From DATAQC01 sp046263055 (GTDB lineage: Bacteria > Actinomycetota > Acidimicrobiia > Acidimicrobiales > AC-14), in the NCBI GenBank assembly GCA_046263055.1, contig JBHELO010000076.1, positions 1-20,246 of the forward strand: a stretch of 20,246 nt of DNA. Direction: 5' to 3'. Positions 6,659 through 13,606 of this stretch are shown here, one piece after another. Made by a program: the position numbers and the translations under genes. Under the pieces are notes generated by a model. It saw nothing but the letters and a program-made list of their open reading frames with translations, made no database searches and was not told the origin of the DNA. The stretch's first letter is position 1. Each line of letters opens with the position of its first letter.

Positions 6659-9307
6659 TCAGCCGGCGCCGAAGCACACGAAGCCGACGGCCGACAGGGC
6701 GTCGGGCCCGTCCGGGGCGGTGGCCACCAGCGCCGAGGCCAGGGCCTCGCCGGGCGCGGTGCCGGCCGCCAGGAGCCGGTGGAGCTCCACCATGAGGGGC
6801 CGGGTGGTGGCGTCGCGCACCGGCACTACGCTGGCCACCAGGGACCGGGTGCCCAGCCCCAGGAGGGTGGAGGCCAGCCCCATGAGCTCGTCACCGGGAT
6901 GAGAGGCCGACAGCCCGCCCTCGCAGGCCGACAGGACCAGGTGGCGGGGAGCGGTGTCCAGGCGCTCGAGGTCGTAGACGGTGAGCGGTCCGTCGGCCAG
7001 CCGCAGGGAGGACAGCAGCGGGTTGTCGGCCCGGAACCGGCCGTGGGCGGCCACGTGGACCAGGCGGGCGCCGTCGGCCACCCGCAGGAAGCCGTCGGTG
7101 GTGGCGCCGGCGCCTGACAGGGTGGCGGCCGGCGAATGGACCCGGGCCAGCTCGGCCACCTCTCGCCTGGCCTGGGCCAGCCCGGGCCCGGCCACCAGGA
7201 CGGTTCCCGGTGCCTCGCCACCCGAGGCCCCGGCGCTGGACGCCCGCAGCCAGGCCCCCGCCGACGGAGCGACGACCACCGAACGGGACCGGCACGACGG
7301 CAGCGAGGACCAGGGCAGCGCGTGGAGCCGACCGGTGGGCACCACCACCAGCGGCCGGTCGCCGACGCGGGACGCCACCGCCCCGAACAGCACCTGGTCG
7401 AGGCGCTCGGCCGCTCCCTGGGCCAGGGCGGCGGCCGCCTGCTGGGCGTCGAGGGACTGTCGGGCCCGGGCCAGCCGGCCCAGGGCGAAGCGCAGCGTGT
7501 CGGCGGCGGCGGTGGTCTCCGCCTCGCGACCGAGGTGGTGGAGGCGGGCCCGTCCGTCCACCAGGCTGACCGCCGACAGCTCGCCGTCGCACTCGACCAC
7601 CTCCACCAGGGCCCGGTCGCCCAGCCCGGCGCCCAGGGCGGCGGTGCTGGCGGGGCGGGGGTCGCCGACCCTGCCCTTCCCCACCGCGTGGCGGGTCTTG
7701 CGGCGGATGAGGTCCTCCAGCATGGCCTGGCGGCGCAGCAGGCGGCCGGGGTCCTCCCCGGCGAAGCTGGCGGCCTCGAGCCGGGAGACGACGAAGCGCA
7801 GCTCGGCCAGGTGGTCGGCCACTTCGGCGTCGTCGGGGGGACGGGGCGGGCGGGAGGCCTGGGACCAGTCACCTCGCAGGCGCTCGGCCCAGGCCAGGAC
7901 CCGCCGGGCCCGGCCCGACTCCAGGGCCATCCGCATGCCCAGGCGCCCGAGGTCGGCCACCCGGGCGGTGGCGTGCACCCGCAGCTCGGTGGCGCCGAGG
8001 GTGGCCCGGTTGCGGGCCAGCACCCGGATGCCGGCCCGCAGGGCGGCCTCCGCGCCCCGCCCGTCGCCCGACGCCCGCCGGGTCAGGGCTTCGGCATGCC
8101 AGGCCCGCGCCCGCACGTCGGCCGGGCCCCGGAAGCGGGCGGCCGACGCCTCCCGCAACCGGCGACCGGCCTCCTCGGGCCGGCCGGCGTCCAGGGCGAT
8201 GCGCGCCGCGATCAACCGGGCGTCCTGGGTGGGGACGGCCCATCCGGCGGCGGCCAGGTCGGCCACCGTGGCCTGGGCCTCGGCCACCAGGGCCGCGGTG
8301 CCCTCGCCCTCCGCCCAGGCCGCCCGCAGCTGGGCGTAGCGGGCCAGCGCCGCCCAGCCAGCGCGCCGCTGGGCCACGAACGCCCGCCGGGCGAGGGCGG
8401 CCAGTCGGTCGGCGTCGGGCCGGTCACCGTCGAGCAAGGCCGCCTGCGAGAGCAGCAGGCGCGCCTCGGCCAGGTCGATCTCCGCCCCCGCCGCCTCCAG
8501 GCCGGCCACCGCGGCGGCGCCCACCTGCCGAGCCTCGGCCACCAGCCGGACGGCCAGCAGGGTCTCGCACCGGTCGAGGAGCGTCGCCGGCTGGGAGATG
8601 CCGAGGGCGCGCCATTCCGACTCGGCCAGGTCGAAGCAGCGCAGGGCGGTGGGCACGTCTCCCCGGCGGGCGGCGACGAACCCGAGGTTGTGGTGCACGC
8701 CGGCCAGCTCCACCCGCTCTCCCAGGCTTGCGTAGATCGGGGCGGCGGCCCGCAGGTCGGCCTCGGCGGCCCGGAAGTCGCCCCGGTAGGCATGCAGGAC
8801 ACCCCGGTTGCCGAGCAGGCGGGCCTGGCCCCCGACGTCGCCGGCCCGCCGCAGGGGGCCGAGGGCCCGCCGGTAGCCGGCCATCGCCTCGTCGGAACGA
8901 CCCAGCCGCTGGAGGATGACCGAGCGCACCACCACCGCTCCGGCGGCGGCCGCCCCCCGCAGCAGCCGCACCGAGGAGTCGAGCAACGCCAGCGCTTCGT
9001 CCACGTCGCCCCGCAGGGCCAGCACCACCCCCAGCGCGGCCCGGGTCTCGGCCGTGCGCCTGCGGGCCCCCCCGGGCTCGGTCGCCAACGCCAGCGACCG
9101 TCGGAGGTGCCACTCGGCGGAGACCAGGTCGCCCCGGACCCGGCAGCTGACACCCAGGGCCCGCTCGGCGACGGCCGCCGCCTCCGCCCCCACCCCGGCG
9201 TCCTCCAGCACCGTGGCGGCGAGCGCCAGCGCCCGCTCGGGATCAGCCGCCGACACGCGGTCGGCCCGCTCGGCGACGGAAAGGAGGGCCCGCCCGTTCC
9301 CCGCCAC
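6659..9307 (-). CDS. TPR-CHAT protein (caspase-like protease)
   Basis: 882 aa. Residues about 20-480 are a chain of helical TPR-like repeats (for example LGNRGVLHAYRGDFRAAEAD and HHNLGFVAARRGDVPTALRC). Residues about 560-882 form a CHAT domain of the caspase-gingipain clan. The dyad is intact: H755 in HVAAHGRF and C795 in LVLSACEGG, with the usual spacing and a conserved C-terminus (GLASTLLGLGTRSLVASVVPV). CHAT proteases are often effectors triggered through their TPR or other sensor arm. The start is GTG 9307, 11 nt after the stop of the 155-aa gene, which is 3' of the sigma gene, so all three are likely one operon. No signal peptide or membrane segment is seen; a cytoplasmic site is inferred. 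The substrate is unknown; the partner proteins of the operon are candidates. Confidence 0.93.
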   Translation of the reverse strand: MAGNGRALLSVAERADRVSAADPERALALAATVLEDAGVGAEAAAVAERALGVSCRVRGDLVSAEWHLRRSLALATEPGGARRRTAETRAALGVVLALRGDVDEALALLDSSVRLLRGAAAAGAVVVRSVILQRLGRSDEAMAGYRRALGPLRRAGDVGGQARLLGNRGVLHAYRGDFRAAEADLRAAAPIYASLGERVELAGVHHNLGFVAARRGDVPTALRCFDLAESEWRALGISQPATLLDRCETLLAVRLVAEARQVGAAAVAGLEAAGAEIDLAEARLLLSQAALLDGDRPDADRLAALARRAFVAQRRAGWAALARYAQLRAAWAEGEGTAALVAEAQATVADLAAAGWAVPTQDARLIAARIALDAGRPEEAGRRLREASAARFRGPADVRARAWHAEALTRRASGDGRGAEAALRAGIRVLARNRATLGATELRVHATARVADLGRLGMRMALESGRARRVLAWAERLRGDWSQASRPPRPPDDAEVADHLAELRFVVSRLEAASFAGEDPGRLLRRQAMLEDLIRRKTRHAVGKGRVGDPRPASTAALGAGLGDRALVEVVECDGELSAVSLVDGRARLHHLGREAETTAAADTLRFALGRLARARQSLDAQQAAAALAQGAAERLDQVLFGAVASRVGDRPLVVVPTGRLHALPWSSLPSCRSRSVVVAPSAGAWLRASSAGASGGEAPGTVLVAGPGLAQARREVAELARVHSPAATLSGAGATTDGFLRVADGARLVHVAAHGRFRADNPLLSSLRLADGPLTVYDLERLDTAPRHLVLSACEGGLSASHPGDELMGLASTLLGLGTRSLVASVVPVRDATTRPLMVELHRLLAAGTAPGEALASALVATAPDGPDALSAVGFVCFGAG

Positions 9308-9318
9308 GGCGGGCGGCT

Positions 9319-9786
9319 CTAGATGACGACCCAGTCGGTGACGATCGGGCCCTCGCCCATGAGGCCCGCACCTCCCCAGCGGAGGCTGACCGGCCCGGCC
9401 GGGACGTCAGGGGTGGAGAAGTGGCCGTGGGCGTCGGTGTGGACGGTGGTGGTTCCACCCGGGTGGCGCACCTCGATGTCGAGCTGGCGGGGGGGCACGA
9501 TCTGGCCCTGCATGCGGCCGCCGAGCGGGGCCACCTCCACCTCCACCGTGCATTCCGGGGCCCGGAAGGTGAGCTGGCGGGAGCCACCGGACCCCCGGAT
9601 CCCGACCAGCTGGTCGTCCACCACCGAGTCGTAGACGAGCTCGGCCAGCTCGTCGTCGATCGTCTGCCAGATCACGCAGGCCCGGGCCGCCTCCTTCACC
9701 CGGGCGGGGACGGGGTCCAGGTGCGACGCCAGGAACTTGAGGTGGCCCAGAAGGTCGTCGTACCCGTCGGCGGTCGGGGACTTCAC
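9319..9786 (-). CDS. 155-aa protein between ECF sigma factor and CHAT protease
   Basis: The N-terminal half (residues about 8-60) is helical, with an acidic segment IWQTIDDELAELVYDS. The C-terminal half (about 70-150) is beta-rich and reads like a carboxypeptidase-regulatory/Ig-like module (IEVRHPGGTTTVHTDAHGHF, then VPAGPVSLRW). It has no HxxxCxxC zinc anti-sigma motif and no membrane segment. The GTG at 9786 overlaps the sigma stop (GTGA), implying translational coupling and roughly matched amounts of the two proteins. Proteins like this sit between sigma factor and TPR-CHAT genes in other actinobacteria, as I recall. By position it could be an anti-sigma factor, an adaptor or the protease substrate; none is shown by sequence alone. 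Confidence 0.85.
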   Translation of the reverse strand: MKSPTADGYDDLLGHLKFLASHLDPVPARVKEAARACVIWQTIDDELAELVYDSVVDDQLVGIRGSGGSRQLTFRAPECTVEVEVAPLGGRMQGQIVPPRQLDIEVRHPGGTTTVHTDAHGHFSTPDVPAGPVSLRWGGAGLMGEGPIVTDWVVI

Positions 9787-10382
9787 GACGTCACGACCTC
9801 CCGGTGCCCACAGACGCCGGGGTCCCGGCGCAGGTTCTCGAGGCAGCGGTTGCGCCGCGGCCCGATGGTGCCGACGGGGATGTCGAGCACCTCGCTCACC
9901 TCTGCGTAGCTCGGCGAAGGCTCGGCGATGAGACAGCGGAGGAGCAGCTTGCACGGCCCCGAAAGGGTGTCGAAGGCCCGCCACAGGGCGGCATTGCGCT
10001 CGTCGGCCAGGATGCTCTGGTCCAACTCGGGCTCGTCGGAGCCGGCGGCCCGCACGGTGGTGGTGTCCCACGGGGTGGGGACCTGGCGCTGGGCCCGCTT
10101 CAGGGTCCGGAGGGACTCGTTGCGGGCGGTGACGGCCAGCCAGCCGCCCAGGCGCTCCGGCTCCCGGATGCGGTCGAGGTGCTCGGCCAGGCGCAACCAG
10201 GTGGTCTGGCTGACGTCGGCGGAATCGGCCGGCGAGAGCCCCTGGCCCCGGGCGACGGCCCAGATGAGCTCCGCGAAGCGATCCACCAGGGCATCCCATG
10301 CACCGGGCAGGCGCGCCACCGCGTTGCTGACCAGCATGCCGACATCGTCGCCCGCCTCACGGCTGGTGGCCACAAGCGTCAT
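9783..10382 (-). CDS. ECF-type RNA polymerase sigma factor
   Basis: 199 aa. Region 2 is clear: WDALVDRFAELIWAVARGQG, then DVSQTTWLRLAEHLDRI and LGGWLAVTARNESLRTLKR (core binding and -10 recognition). After an acidic linker, region 4 is a helix-turn-helix, AFDTLSGPCKLLLRCL then YAEVSEVLDIPVGTIGPRRN, for the -35 element. There is no region 1.1 or 3, so it is an extracytoplasmic-function-type sigma. It starts at ATG 10382, divergent from the small peptide gene at 10522; the 139 bp between them must contain both promoters. It is the first gene of the sigma/155-aa/CHAT unit. No classical anti-sigma gene is adjacent. Confidence 0.95.
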   Translation of the reverse strand: MTLVATSREAGDDVGMLVSNAVARLPGAWDALVDRFAELIWAVARGQGLSPADSADVSQTTWLRLAEHLDRIREPERLGGWLAVTARNESLRTLKRAQRQVPTPWDTTTVRAAGSDEPELDQSILADERNAALWRAFDTLSGPCKLLLRCLIAEPSPSYAEVSEVLDIPVGTIGPRRNRCLENLRRDPGVCGHREVVTS

Positions 10383-10433
10383 GCTACCCGGCAGCCGCCG
10401 CCGGCGGCCAGTGCTCTAGCCGATTTGTCCGGC

Positions 10434-10480
10434 TTCCAGCAATTGGCTGTATCTGGAGGGACGGGCCGGGATCTATCGGC
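10434..10480 (+). promoter_or_regulatory. Promoter-like element 1, upstream of the small peptide
   Basis: An AT-richer block begins TTCCAGCAATTGG (10434-10446), continues through TGTATCTGG (10448-10456), and has CCGGGATCT starting 32 nt after the block start. A near copy precedes the DUF5317 gene (element 2) at almost the same internal spacing. It lies 66 bp upstream of the small peptide ATG. A sigma- or regulator-specific promoter is the natural reading; no transcription start is known. Confidence 0.5.
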
Positions 10481-10508
10481 ATCCACCAACCACGATCCAC
10501 CAACCACG
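10481..10508 (+). repeat. Perfect 14-bp tandem duplication upstream of the small peptide
   Basis: ATCCACCAACCACG occurs twice, back to back (10481-10494 and 10495-10508), directly before the GAGGGG ribosome-binding site of the 34-aa ORF and within its presumed 5' untranslated region. It could be an operator pair, a translational control element or a recent slippage duplication. Confidence 0.75.
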
Positions 10509-10521
10509 AGGGGAACGATCG

Positions 10522-10626
10522 ATGAAGCGCACTGCCTATCTGGGCCGCACCTTCCACATCTTCGCCGCACTGGCTGCCCTCATCTGCCTGTGGCTGGCCG
10601 CCGGCGCGCCCTACTACTTCTACTGA
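10522..10626 (+). CDS. 34-aa hydrophobic (single-pass membrane) peptide
   Basis: ATG 10522 has GAGGGG (10508-10513) 8 nt upstream and encodes 34 residues ending at TGA 10626. The N-terminus is basic (MKRTAYLGRTFH). A hydrophobic helix of about 17 residues (IFAALAALICLWLAAGA) follows, then the aromatic tail PYYFY. It fits a small inner-membrane peptide with a cytoplasmic N-terminus; there is no signal-peptidase-like site before the end. It has its own promoter-like element and a duplicated 14-mer upstream and is divergent from the sigma/CHAT operon. Function unknown; a membrane partner or sensor for the neighbouring module is possible. Confidence 0.6.
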   Translation: MKRTAYLGRTFHIFAALAALICLWLAAGAPYYFY

Positions 10627-10701
10627 GCCGACACCGGCCCCCGGCTTCGCCACATCCCCTGAGGCGCCGGGCGGCACCTCTGGCGGCGGGTCCTGCCACA
10701 T

Positions 10702-10744
10702 TTCCAGGAATTGGATGAATCAGGCGGTCGGTCGCCGGGTCTTT
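10702..10744 (+). promoter_or_regulatory. Promoter-like element 2, upstream of the DUF5317 gene
   Basis: TTCCAGGAATTGG (10702-10714) then TGAATCAGG (10716-10724), with CCGGGTCTTT starting 33 nt after the block start. Compared with element 1, 19 of 23 positions of the first block are identical and the second block is similar at nearly the same distance. It ends 46 bp before the GTG start of the DUF5317 gene. Confidence 0.5.
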
Positions 10745-10770
10745 CCCCCGTTCACGACGGGAGGAGCAGT

Positions 10771-11493
10771 GTGACCCTCTTTGCCATCGCGGTAGCCGCC
10801 GGTTGTCTCGGCGGCTACGCCCGGAGCGGGCGGCTGCGGCGCCTGGGCGATCTTCGCCTGTCGGCGCCGGCCCTCGTGGGGCTGGCCCTCGCCTTCCAGG
10901 TGGGGGCAGGGCTGGCCCCCGAGGGGTGGCGAGGCGCGGCGATCGGGGCCAGCTACGTCCTCGCCGGGGCGTTCCTCGCCGCCAACCTCCGGGGCCGGTC
11001 CCCGGTGGTGCGAGCCGGGATCGCCCTCCTCGCTCTCGGGTGGGGGCTCAACGTGATGGTGATGGCGCCGCACCGGGCCATGCCGGTATCGGCCGAGGCG
11101 CTGCGCCGGACGGGGGGGGCCAGGGTGGACGTCCGGACCGGCCACCTGTCCAAGCACGTCAACGCCGCCGGCCCCTCGGCAGTCGGGCTCCTGGGCGACG
11201 TGATCCCCGTCCGGCCTCTCCGGGCGGTGCTGAGCCTGGGCGACCTGGCCCTCCTGGCGGGCGTGGCGCTCGTCGTCGGCGGGGGCATGGGCGGCGGCCT
11301 GGCCGTCCCGCCCACCGGGGACGCGGAGCCGGCCCGGGAGGCCCCGGTGGCCCCGGAGGCCCCTCGGGGCCTCGGCATGGCGGCACCGCAAGACCGGGCC
11401 GCCGGAGCCGCCGACGTGACCTCGCTGGGGGACGCCATCGGGCGCGCCCTCGAACCTGTTGGCCCGCCCGCCGACCTCTGGAGGCAGGCGTGA
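10771..11493 (+). CDS. DUF5317 family membrane protein
   Basis: 240 aa. GTG 10771 is chosen because GGGAGGAG (10759-10766) lies 4 nt upstream; the frame is open 60 nt further but without a better site. About five hydrophobic segments are visible, from LFAIAVAAGCLGGY at the N-terminus to LGDLALLAGVALVVGGG around 155-175. Between them is the family-type stretch RAMPVSAEALRRTGG, SKHVN and LLGDVIPVRPLRAVLSLGD. The C-terminal 60 residues are a Pro/Ala-rich cytoplasmic tail. The family has no known function to my knowledge. Its stop overlaps the next GTG start (GTGA), so the two are one operon. Confidence 0.88.
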   Translation: MTLFAIAVAAGCLGGYARSGRLRRLGDLRLSAPALVGLALAFQVGAGLAPEGWRGAAIGASYVLAGAFLAANLRGRSPVVRAGIALLALGWGLNVMVMAPHRAMPVSAEALRRTGGARVDVRTGHLSKHVNAAGPSAVGLLGDVIPVRPLRAVLSLGDLALLAGVALVVGGGMGGGLAVPPTGDAEPAREAPVAPEAPRGLGMAAPQDRAAGAADVTSLGDAIGRALEPVGPPADLWRQA

Positions 11494-12281
11494 CGAACGA
11501 GTGGGTCGTCCTCATCGAAGCGGAACGGGACGAGAGCGGTGGCGTCCTGACCATCGGCCACCTGGACCGGCTCCTGGAGCTGCTGCGCGAGCACGCACCG
11601 GCGGGGCTGTGGTCGGCCGACCGCTACGCGATCCAGCTGCTGGTCCCCTCCACCGGTCCCGACGGTGCCCTCGCCTCGGCCCTGGCGTGGTGGCAGCGGG
11701 CCGCCGACCGCCTCGGGTTGCCCCAGTGGCGGCTGGTCCGGGTGGAGATCAAGACACCGGCCGAGCTCGAGGCCGAACACCGGGCCGCCGCCGAGGACGA
11801 CCGGGGGCCGAGCGGGCCGTGCTCGGAGGAGGCGCTGCGCGCCGCCTACCTCGCGACCCGCCGGCTCCTGGCCGCCCGCAGTCGGGGCGAGGCGGCCGAC
11901 GTGCTGGTCCGCCTGGCCGCCCACCTCGGCGCCACCCTCGTCAGCGGCGAGGACAGCCACCCCCACGCCCTTCCCGTCGACCTCTCCTGCGGGGCCGACC
12001 GGCCGCTCCAGCCGGCCGTCGAGCCCATGAGCATGGCCCGCCTGGACCTGGAGGAGGTCCTGCCGGCGCTGATGGTGGACGCCGCCCGGGTGCTGCGCCT
12101 CCTCGACGGAGCCGCCATGGGGACGGGAGCGGGGGCCGCGGGCGCGTCCGAGGCGGGGGCGGGGGCCGGGGCCGAGCTGGCCGGCGCCGCCGGTGGCGCC
12201 CCGGTGCCCAGCGCCTCTCCCGCCCTCCGACGTCCCGACCTCGGCCTCACCGTCGACGAGCGGTGGGCGCCCAGGGTCTGA
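11490..12281 (+). CDS. 263-aa protein resembling the sensor region of some diguanylate cyclases, without GGDEF
   Basis: The GTG at 11490 overlaps the DUF5317 stop. Residues about 1-95 form an alpha/beta domain (EWVVLIEAERDESGG, DRYAIQLLVPSTG, WRLVRVEIKTPAELEAE). Residues about 110-210 (AYLATRRLLAARSRGEAADV, HALPVDLSCGADRPLQP, LEEVLPALMVDAARVLRLL) recall the GAF-like module that precedes GGDEF in many actinobacterial proteins. No GGDEF/GGEEF motif follows; instead there is an Ala/Gly-rich tail ending in ERWAPRV. It is probably a signalling or binding protein. The domain link is from memory of similar proteins and is moderate at best. Confidence 0.8.
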   Translation: MTNEWVVLIEAERDESGGVLTIGHLDRLLELLREHAPAGLWSADRYAIQLLVPSTGPDGALASALAWWQRAADRLGLPQWRLVRVEIKTPAELEAEHRAAAEDDRGPSGPCSEEALRAAYLATRRLLAARSRGEAADVLVRLAAHLGATLVSGEDSHPHALPVDLSCGADRPLQPAVEPMSMARLDLEEVLPALMVDAARVLRLLDGAAMGTGAGAAGASEAGAGAGAELAGAAGGAPVPSASPALRRPDLGLTVDERWAPRV

Positions 12282-12299
12282 CCCGAACCGCCTCGGCGG

Positions 12300-12318
12300 C
12301 CGGCCGCCCGGCGGCCGG
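12300..12318. terminator. Palindrome between convergent genes
   Basis: A perfect 19-nt palindrome, CCGGCCGCC-C-GGCGGCCGG, lies in the 40 bp between the convergent ends of the 263-aa gene and lysA. As RNA it would form a 7-bp stem with a 5-nt loop on either strand. No T-tract is present, so a bidirectional terminator is inferred from position and symmetry. Confidence 0.5.
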
Positions 12319-12321
12319 TGG

Positions 12322-13599
12322 TCAGGGCTCGTCGAGGCGGATGAGGTCGTCCGGGGTCTCCCGCCGCACGACCGTGCGGAACCGGCCGGCGGACACGAAG
12401 ACCACCGCCGGACGGGCCACCTTGTTGTAGTTGGACGCCATCGAGTGCCCGTAGGCGCCGGTGACCGGCGTACACAGGACGTCGCCCACCGTCAGGTCGT
12501 CGGGCACTCGGGCGTCGCGCACGACGAGGTCGCCGGACTCGCAGTGCTTGCCGACCACGGTCACCACCCGGGGCCGCTCGGCGCCCGGCGAGCGGGGCAG
12601 GAACGCCTCGTACCCGCTGCCGTAGAGGACGGGGCGCGGGTTGTCGCTCATGCCCCCGTCCACCGACACGTAGGTCCGCACCCCGGGGATCTCCTTCACC
12701 GTGCCCACCCGGTACAGGGTGAGGCCGGCGGCGGCGGCGATGGCCCGCCCCGGCTCGGCCGTCACCCGGGCCTCGATGCCGGCGGCCCGGCACGCGTCGC
12801 GGAGCACGGCCGCCCACTCGGTGACCGAGGGCGCTTCCTCGCCGGCGACGTAGGGCACGCCCAGGCCGCCGCCCATGCACAGCTCGGGGAGACCGAGGGG
12901 GCGGACGAAGGACGCCAGCACGTCCACCGCCTTGGCGAAGGAGTGGGCCAGGAAGATCTGGCTCCCGATGTGGCAGTGCAGACCGGCCAGCTCGGTGGCG
13001 GGCGACCCGGTGGCTCGCGCCACGGCCCGGGCGGCGTCCCCGCCGGCCAGGCCGAACCCGAACTTGGAGTCCACCTGGCCGGTCATGACGTACTCGTGGG
13101 TGTGGGCCTCCACGCCCGGCGTCACCCGCAGGAGGACCTCGGCCACCAGCCCGTCGACCCGGTGGAGGCGGTCCAGGCGGTCGAGCTCGTCGAAGGAGTC
13201 CACCACCAGGCGCACGCCCAGCTCCCGGGCCCGGCACAGCTCGTCCACCGACTTGTTGTTGCCGTGCAGCTTGAGGGCCGACGGGGGCACCCCGGCGGCC
13301 AGGGCGACGTGCAGTTCGCCGCCGGTGGAGACGTCCAGGTGCATGCCCTCCTCGTAGACCAGGCGGGCCATGGCCAGGCACAGGAATGCCTTGGACGCGT
13401 ACGCCACGCCCGGGCCGAAGGCGGCCACCGCCTCCCGGCAACGGGCCCGCAGGTGATGCTCGTCGTAGACGAACAGGGGGGTCCCCTCGGTGGCGGCCAG
13501 CTCCACCAGGTCCACCCCACCCACCTCCAGGTGGCCCCCCTCGCCCACCCGGGCGGTGATGGGCAGCAGCGACGGCGGGAGGGCGGCGGAGGCCGTCAC
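12322..13599 (-). CDS. lysA: Diaminopimelate decarboxylase
   Basis: PLP-dependent decarboxylation of meso-diaminopimelate to L-lysine, the last lysine step. The 425-aa length is normal. The fold-type III lysine is K70 in VAYASKAFLC. HCHIGSQ (208-214), the phosphate loop GGGLG (243-247), EPGR (282-285), GGMSDNPRP and the second-subunit cysteine motif CESGD (353-357) are all present. The start is GTG 13599, 7 nt after the argS stop, so it is co-transcribed with argS, the usual actinobacterial pairing. In relatives hom follows directly; here 6.8 kb of other genes intervene. Confidence 0.97.
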   Translation of the reverse strand: MTASAALPPSLLPITARVGEGGHLEVGGVDLVELAATEGTPLFVYDEHHLRARCREAVAAFGPGVAYASKAFLCLAMARLVYEEGMHLDVSTGGELHVALAAGVPPSALKLHGNNKSVDELCRARELGVRLVVDSFDELDRLDRLHRVDGLVAEVLLRVTPGVEAHTHEYVMTGQVDSKFGFGLAGGDAARAVARATGSPATELAGLHCHIGSQIFLAHSFAKAVDVLASFVRPLGLPELCMGGGLGVPYVAGEEAPSVTEWAAVLRDACRAAGIEARVTAEPGRAIAAAAGLTLYRVGTVKEIPGVRTYVSVDGGMSDNPRPVLYGSGYEAFLPRSPGAERPRVVTVVGKHCESGDLVVRDARVPDDLTVGDVLCTPVTGAYGHSMASNYNKVARPAVVFVSAGRFRTVVRRETPDDLIRLDEP

Positions 13600-13606
13600 G
13601 GCGCCG

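Noticed and set aside
7136..9322. 728-codon plus-strand frame opposite the CHAT gene
   Set aside because: The antisense shadow composition (Gly/Gln/His-rich) contrasts with the well-formed TPR-CHAT protein on the minus strand.
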